NCBI RefSeq assembly: GCF_017743935.1
Contig: NZ_JAGHRE010000013.1
Location: forward strand, 1-64,000
Direction of reading: 5' to 3'
DNA: 64,000 nt
DNA from: Tropicibacter sp. R16_0
GTDB lineage: Bacteria; Pseudomonadota; Alphaproteobacteria; Rhodobacterales; Rhodobacteraceae
Of this stretch, positions 60,594 through 64,000 are shown in pieces (the first letter of the stretch is position 1; the number at the start of each line of letters is the position of its first letter). Below the pieces are notes generated by a model. That model was given only the letters and a program-made list of their open reading frames with translations, did no database searches and was not told the origin of the DNA. Made by a program: the position numbers and the translations under genes.

Positions 60594-61642
60594 CGCCGAA
60601 CGATTTGCCACCCCAGATTGACACGCCCGCCGCCTGGGTCGGACGTGATCTGGCCGCGCGGCCCAAGGATTGGCTGTATCAGCTGACACCGGATGACGTC
60701 GCCGACCTGGAACAGGCCGCGCGGCATTTCCTGTCGTTGGATCGTGATGTCGGAGAGATCACGGCCGAGGATTTTCCGCTGTCGCAGTTTGCCGATCACC
60801 TGAGCGCCTTGCGCGACAAGCTGCTGAGCGGTGTCGGGGTCGAGGTGCTGCGCGGCCTGCCAATAGAAACCTACGATCAAAAGATGGCGGCCACGGTATT
60901 CTGTGGCATTGGTGCACATCTGGGCTCAGCCCGGTCTCAGAATGCGGATGGGCATATCCTGGGGCATGTGCGCGATGTCGGGCGGGACCCCAACGATCCC
61001 ACGGCGCGGATCTATCAGACCGCGGCCCGGCAAAGCTTTCATACCGACAGTGCAGACGTGGTTGGGCTGTTGTGTTTGCGGGATGCCAAAGAGGGGGGCG
61101 ACTCACTACTGGTGAGCGCCGAGACGATCTTCAACCGGATGCGGGCCACGCGCCCCGACCTGCTGGCGTTGCTCTTTGATCCCATTGCCACCGACCGGCG
61201 GGGCGAGGTGCCTGAGGGGATGGAGCCTTACATGACCATCCCGCCGTTCAGCTGGCACGCGGACAAGCTGACGGTGTTCTATCAGCGTCAATACATCGAC
61301 AGCGCCCAACGGTTCGAAGGGGCCATGCGCCTGACACCCGCCCATGTCGAGGCGCTGGACATGTTCGATGCGCTCGCCAATGACCCCGAGCTGCACATCA
61401 CCATGCGGTTGCAACCGGGCGATATGCAGTTCGTCTATAACCACGCGATGCTGCACGACCGGACGGGTTTCATTGACTGGCCGGACCCGGATAAGCGCCG
61501 CCACCTGTTCCGCCTGTGGCTGTCGCTTCCCGGTGATCGGGTACTGCCGCCGGTGTTTGCACAACGTTATGGCGACCTGACCGTTGGTGCGCGGGGCGGG
61601 ATCATTACGACCCACACCCGGCCTCATGCGCCCTTGGATTGA
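60590..61642 (+). CDS. TauD/TfdA-family Fe(II)/2-oxoglutarate dioxygenase
   Basis: This 350-residue protein has the His-x-Asp iron motif FHTDSADVVGL (His151, Asp153), a distal His in YNHAMLHDRTGF, and the 2-oxoglutarate-binding Arg in RRHLFRLWLS. The family covers taurine, 2,4-D, trimethyllysine and gamma-butyrobetaine dioxygenases. The N-terminal part (1-100) resembles gamma-butyrobetaine-type enzymes less than TauD. Coupled to LysR (ATGA), it probably hydroxylates the substrate of the divergent operon. A quaternary amine or betaine is my leading guess. Iron ligands are intact. Confidence 0.9.
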   Translation: MTPNDLPPQIDTPAAWVGRDLAARPKDWLYQLTPDDVADLEQAARHFLSLDRDVGEITAEDFPLSQFADHLSALRDKLLSGVGVEVLRGLPIETYDQKMAATVFCGIGAHLGSARSQNADGHILGHVRDVGRDPNDPTARIYQTAARQSFHTDSADVVGLLCLRDAKEGGDSLLVSAETIFNRMRATRPDLLALLFDPIATDRRGEVPEGMEPYMTIPPFSWHADKLTVFYQRQYIDSAQRFEGAMRLTPAHVEALDMFDALANDPELHITMRLQPGDMQFVYNHAMLHDRTGFIDWPDPDKRRHLFRLWLSLPGDRVLPPVFAQRYGDLTVGARGGIITTHTRPHAPLD

Positions 61643-61753
61643 CGCGAGCGGACTTGTTGGTTGGTCGCACAAAAGGAGAGTCGACCTGTAATATTCATCT
61701 GTTAGAATGACTGGGTGCTGCGCTTTGGTGGCACGTATTTTTAGGATGGAATA

Positions 61754-62248
61754 ATGACGAAATTCAGAAAGATCGCAGCTGTTTCCTTGCTTGTGGCAGG
61801 GATTTCGACACCAGTCTTGGCACAGACGTTTGTGCCCTTTGGCGAAGCCGGGGAATGGAAGGTTTACACCAAAACCGATGACAATACCTGTGTTGTCGAG
61901 ACCAACAAGGATGGCCTGATTATTCAAATGGGCGTTCTCAAAAGCGGTATCGGGTACATCGGGGCCTTCACGCATGAGCCGGACGGCGCCACGACCGATG
62001 GCGGCACCACGCTGAACATCGATATCGATGGAAACCAGTACTATGCGCCAGAAAATGTCGTGCACGAGAACGAGCAGGGCTTTTCGGGCTCATACATCGC
62101 TGCAGACAATCCCGCATTCATCTCGGATGTGGCCAATGGTCAAACCATGAAAGTCGTTGATGAAACCCGGGTGTTTACCTTGGATTTGACAGGCACAAAA
62201 GCGGCCATGGAAATGGGACGCGACTGTCTGGCAGCCGCGGGCGGCTGA
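61754..62248 (+). CDS. Hypothetical secreted protein (IalB-like in pattern)
   Basis: This 164-residue protein has a clear signal peptide (TKFRKIAAVSLLVAGISTPVLAQ, cleaved near 24). The mature part has WKVYTKTDDNTCVVET, two Cys, and a C-terminal half with NPAFISDVANGQTMKV and LTGTKAAMEMGRDC. Pattern and length resemble secreted IalB-like proteins of alphaproteobacteria, but I cannot assign a function. RBS AGGA precedes the ATG. It is single, followed by a strong hairpin. Confidence 0.7.
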   Translation: MTKFRKIAAVSLLVAGISTPVLAQTFVPFGEAGEWKVYTKTDDNTCVVETNKDGLIIQMGVLKSGIGYIGAFTHEPDGATTDGGTTLNIDIDGNQYYAPENVVHENEQGFSGSYIAADNPAFISDVANGQTMKVVDETRVFTLDLTGTKAAMEMGRDCLAAAGG

Positions 62249-62274
62249 TCCGGAAATGACTTCGGTGCCAGGTT

Positions 62275-62302
62275 GTGCCGCGCCCAGTCTTGAGCGCGGC
62301 AC
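62275..62302 (+). terminator. Hairpin behind the secreted hypothetical gene
   Basis: A perfect 9-bp stem, GTGCCGCGC (62275-62283) with GCGCGGCAC (62294-62302), lies 27 bases past the stop. Only TGTCTGTGCGTTCTT follows, so the T tract is weak. Confidence 0.55.
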
Positions 62303-62400
62303 TGTCTGTGCGTTCTTGCACCGAAGGTATGTGATTGCTCCTAATTGTGCGTTTGCCGCAGGGCCCTAAGTTGACGGGCAAGCAACCAGGAGGCACTGCA

Positions 62401-63339
62401 ATGAGCTGGAACCCAATACTTGACGCTGACATTCCCATTGGCGACGCCGTGGATGCCATTGAAACCGTCATCGTGCCACGTGCGCGCGATCTGGGCGGGT
62501 TCGAGGTGCGCCGCGCCTTGCCCGCACCCAAGCGGCAGATGGTCGGCCCCTTCATTTTCTTTGATCAGATGGGCCCGGTTGAGTTTCTGACCGGGCAGGG
62601 GATCGACGTGCGTCCGCATCCGCACATCGGGCTGGCGACGGTCACCTATTTGTACAAGGGCAAATTGCACCACCGAGATTCGCTGGGAACGGACCAGTGG
62701 ATCGAACCGGGCGCGGTGAACTGGATGGTGGCAGGCCACGGCGTGACCCACTCTGAGCGCACCGATGAAGAGGCGCGCAAATCGCCGCTTTCGATGTTTG
62801 GTCTTCAGACCTGGGTGGCTCTGCCGGACGAGTTGGAGGACACGCCCGCCTCGTTCGAACATGTGGGTGCGGCAGAGTTGCCGGAACTGACCGGTGAGGG
62901 GAAAACCGTGCGCCTTATTCTGGGCGACGCCTATGGCGAGCGCGCACCGGTCAAGACGCCGAGCGAGATGTTCTATGCCGACGCCGTGCTGGACCCGGGC
63001 GCCGCGATCCCGATGCCCGACAATCACGAGGATCGGGGGCTGTATGTCGTCGGCGGGTCTGTGTCCATCGCGGGGCAAGAGTTTGAGGCCGGGCAGATGG
63101 TGGTGTTCCGCCCCGGTGACCGCATCAGCGCCAAGGCCGGCCCCAATGGCGCACGGCTGATGCTGCTGGGGGGCGCGACGATGAACGGGCCGCGCCACAT
63201 CTGGTGGAACTTTGTTGCCTCGTCGAAAGAACGGATCGAGGCCGCCAAAGAAGCATGGCGTGCCGGGGACTGGATGCATGGGCGGTTTCAGTTGCCTCCG
63301 GGTGATGATCAAGAGTTCACACCCTTGCCTGAACGCTAA
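62401..63339 (+). CDS. Pirin-family protein
   Basis: This 312-residue bicupin has the N-terminal iron site in RPHPHIGLATVTYLYKG (about 78-94), with two His and a further His/Glu following at GKLHHRDSLG and GHGVTHSE. C-terminal cupin about 190-290. Pirins are cytosolic iron proteins that act as quercetinases or redox-dependent co-regulators. The start has AGGAGG upstream. Length is typical. Confidence 0.93.
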   Translation: MSWNPILDADIPIGDAVDAIETVIVPRARDLGGFEVRRALPAPKRQMVGPFIFFDQMGPVEFLTGQGIDVRPHPHIGLATVTYLYKGKLHHRDSLGTDQWIEPGAVNWMVAGHGVTHSERTDEEARKSPLSMFGLQTWVALPDELEDTPASFEHVGAAELPELTGEGKTVRLILGDAYGERAPVKTPSEMFYADAVLDPGAAIPMPDNHEDRGLYVVGGSVSIAGQEFEAGQMVVFRPGDRISAKAGPNGARLMLLGGATMNGPRHIWWNFVASSKERIEAAKEAWRAGDWMHGRFQLPPGDDQEFTPLPER

Positions 63340-63360
63340 GGGGCTGGCACCACAGGCGGC

Positions 63361-63873
63361 ATGAAGATTCGTGCCGCCACCAGTGATGATTTGTCGGCCA
63401 TCCGTGACATTCATGTCCAGAGCTGGCGCAGTTCATATGCCGGAATGCTCCCGAATGACTTTCTGGAGGCACCCTTGCATGCCGCGATGACGGACCGATG
63501 GGCACAGATGCCCGGGGACGATGTGCTGCTCCTGGTGGCAGAAGAGGACGGTCTGCTGGGGTTTGCCTGCATCCGCTGCGATGACGTGGATGGCCCGCTA
63601 TTGGACAATCTGCATGTGGCAGGTGCCGTGCAGGGGCGGGGCGTTGGGCTTCATCTGATGCAAGCCTTGGCTAAACGACTGACAGGCATGGGGAAAACCA
63701 CTCTCTGGCTGGAAGTGCTAGAGGCCAATACGGCGGCAAGACGGTTCTATGACCGCCTGGGCGGCGTCGAGGGCCCTGTTTTTCAGGATGATCTGTTCGG
63801 CAACCCGGTTCCCGCTCGCAAGGTGATCTGGGACGGGTTCGAGAAAATATTCGCGCCGGGTGAAAAAAGTTGA
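63361..63873 (+). CDS. GNAT-family N-acetyltransferase
   Basis: This 170-residue acetyltransferase has N-terminal MKIRAATSDDLSAIRDIHVQSWRSSYAG (GNAT strand 1), the acetyl-CoA-binding loop VQGRGVGLHLMQALAKRL (about 89-106) and LEVLEANTAARRFYDRLGG (about 119-137). Substrate unknown. It is 21 bases after the pirin gene and may be co-transcribed. Confidence 0.93.
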   Translation: MKIRAATSDDLSAIRDIHVQSWRSSYAGMLPNDFLEAPLHAAMTDRWAQMPGDDVLLLVAEEDGLLGFACIRCDDVDGPLLDNLHVAGAVQGRGVGLHLMQALAKRLTGMGKTTLWLEVLEANTAARRFYDRLGGVEGPVFQDDLFGNPVPARKVIWDGFEKIFAPGEKS

Positions 63874-63882
63874 AGTCGCCGC

Positions 63883-63911
63883 TTGACGATGCCGAACCGT
63901 AGCCATAATAC
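63883..63911 (+). promoter_or_regulatory. Promoter of tRNA-Asp
   Basis: TTGACG (63883-63888), a 17-base spacer and TAATAC (63906-63911) form a near-consensus sigma-70 promoter 39 bases before the tRNA-Asp start. Confidence 0.8.
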
Positions 63912-63950
63912 ACCCCAACGTTCCGCAGGGAACGACAACAAAAGCAGCGA

Positions 63951-64000
63951 GCGGTTGTAGCTCAGTTGGTTAGAGTACCGGCCTGTCACGCCGGGGGTCG
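63951..64000 (+). tRNA. tRNA-Asp (anticodon GTC), 5' part, cut by window end
   Basis: The first 50 bases of a tRNA are present: acceptor 5' strand GCGGTTG, D arm TAGCTCAGTTGGTTAGAGTA, anticodon stem CCGGC/GCCGG with loop CTGTCAC giving anticodon GTC, and the variable region. The T arm and 3' end lie outside the window. Confidence 0.95.

Overview
The window reads as the chromosome of a GC-rich marine alphaproteobacterium of the Rhodobacteraceae (Roseobacter group). The reasons are the gene content (TRAP and tripartite-tricarboxylate transporters, a paired set of GcvT-type FAD oxidases, an MttB-family protein, a short NfeD, SufT, an HU protein with a histone-H1-like tail), the tRNA sequences, and dense operons whose genes overlap by ATGA. 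This is inferred from sequence reading only. I saw no rRNA, CRISPR array, prophage or insertion sequence.

Layout. 1-10.4 kb is mostly housekeeping: a secreted glycerophosphodiesterase, sufT, an ADP-ribosylglycohydrolase, an NfeD/stomatin pair (the stomatin gene frameshifted), a nucleoside hydrolase, tgt, lon behind a heat-shock-like promoter, the HU protein and tRNA-Val(CAC). 10.9-14.1 kb holds a CBS-GGDEF diguanylate cyclase and a fused enoyl-CoA hydratase/3-hydroxyacyl-CoA dehydrogenase. 14.8-23.1 kb is a catabolic operon: TctCBA transporter, a large FAD/Fe-S oxidoreductase, a sulfatase and a lactonase-like amidohydrolase. It is followed by a YtcJ-like amidohydrolase, a type II restriction-modification pair of NgoMIV type, a divergent GntR/AbrB-family membrane protein pair, tRNA-Val(TAC) and two tandem outer-membrane barrel paralogues.

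31.1-39.9 kb is an operon under a divergent RpiR regulator. It encodes an N-formylglutamate-amidohydrolase-like enzyme, a TRAP transporter, a glutamine-synthetase-like ligase, an aldehyde dehydrogenase and an iron-type alcohol dehydrogenase. Together these fit import of an amino alcohol such as ethanolamine, gamma-glutamylation, two oxidations and deamidation. 40.2-45.4 kb is one giant RTX-type secreted protein. 45.4-51.4 kb has a LysR/alpha-beta-hydrolase pair, an Ldh-type dehydrogenase, a DUF4345-DUF302 pair and an Acg-type nitroreductase coupled to a MarR regulator.

51.8-61.6 kb is the most interesting cluster. A divergent LysR regulator with a TauD-family dioxygenase faces an operon of a corrinoid-methyltransferase-like MttB protein (non-pyrrolysine, and with no corrinoid protein nearby), two paralogous 800-residue dimethylglycine/sarcosine-dehydrogenase-like flavoproteins and a class III aminotransferase. 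It looks like an aerobic N-methyl-compound catabolic module whose substrate and methyl acceptor are unknown. The window ends with a secreted hypothetical protein, a pirin, a GNAT acetyltransferase and the start of tRNA-Asp.

Across these regions lie three copies of a 200-220 bp intergenic palindromic element (3189-3408, 26961-27169, 51519-51720) that encodes no protein I can recognise and seems to be a dispersed structured repeat family.
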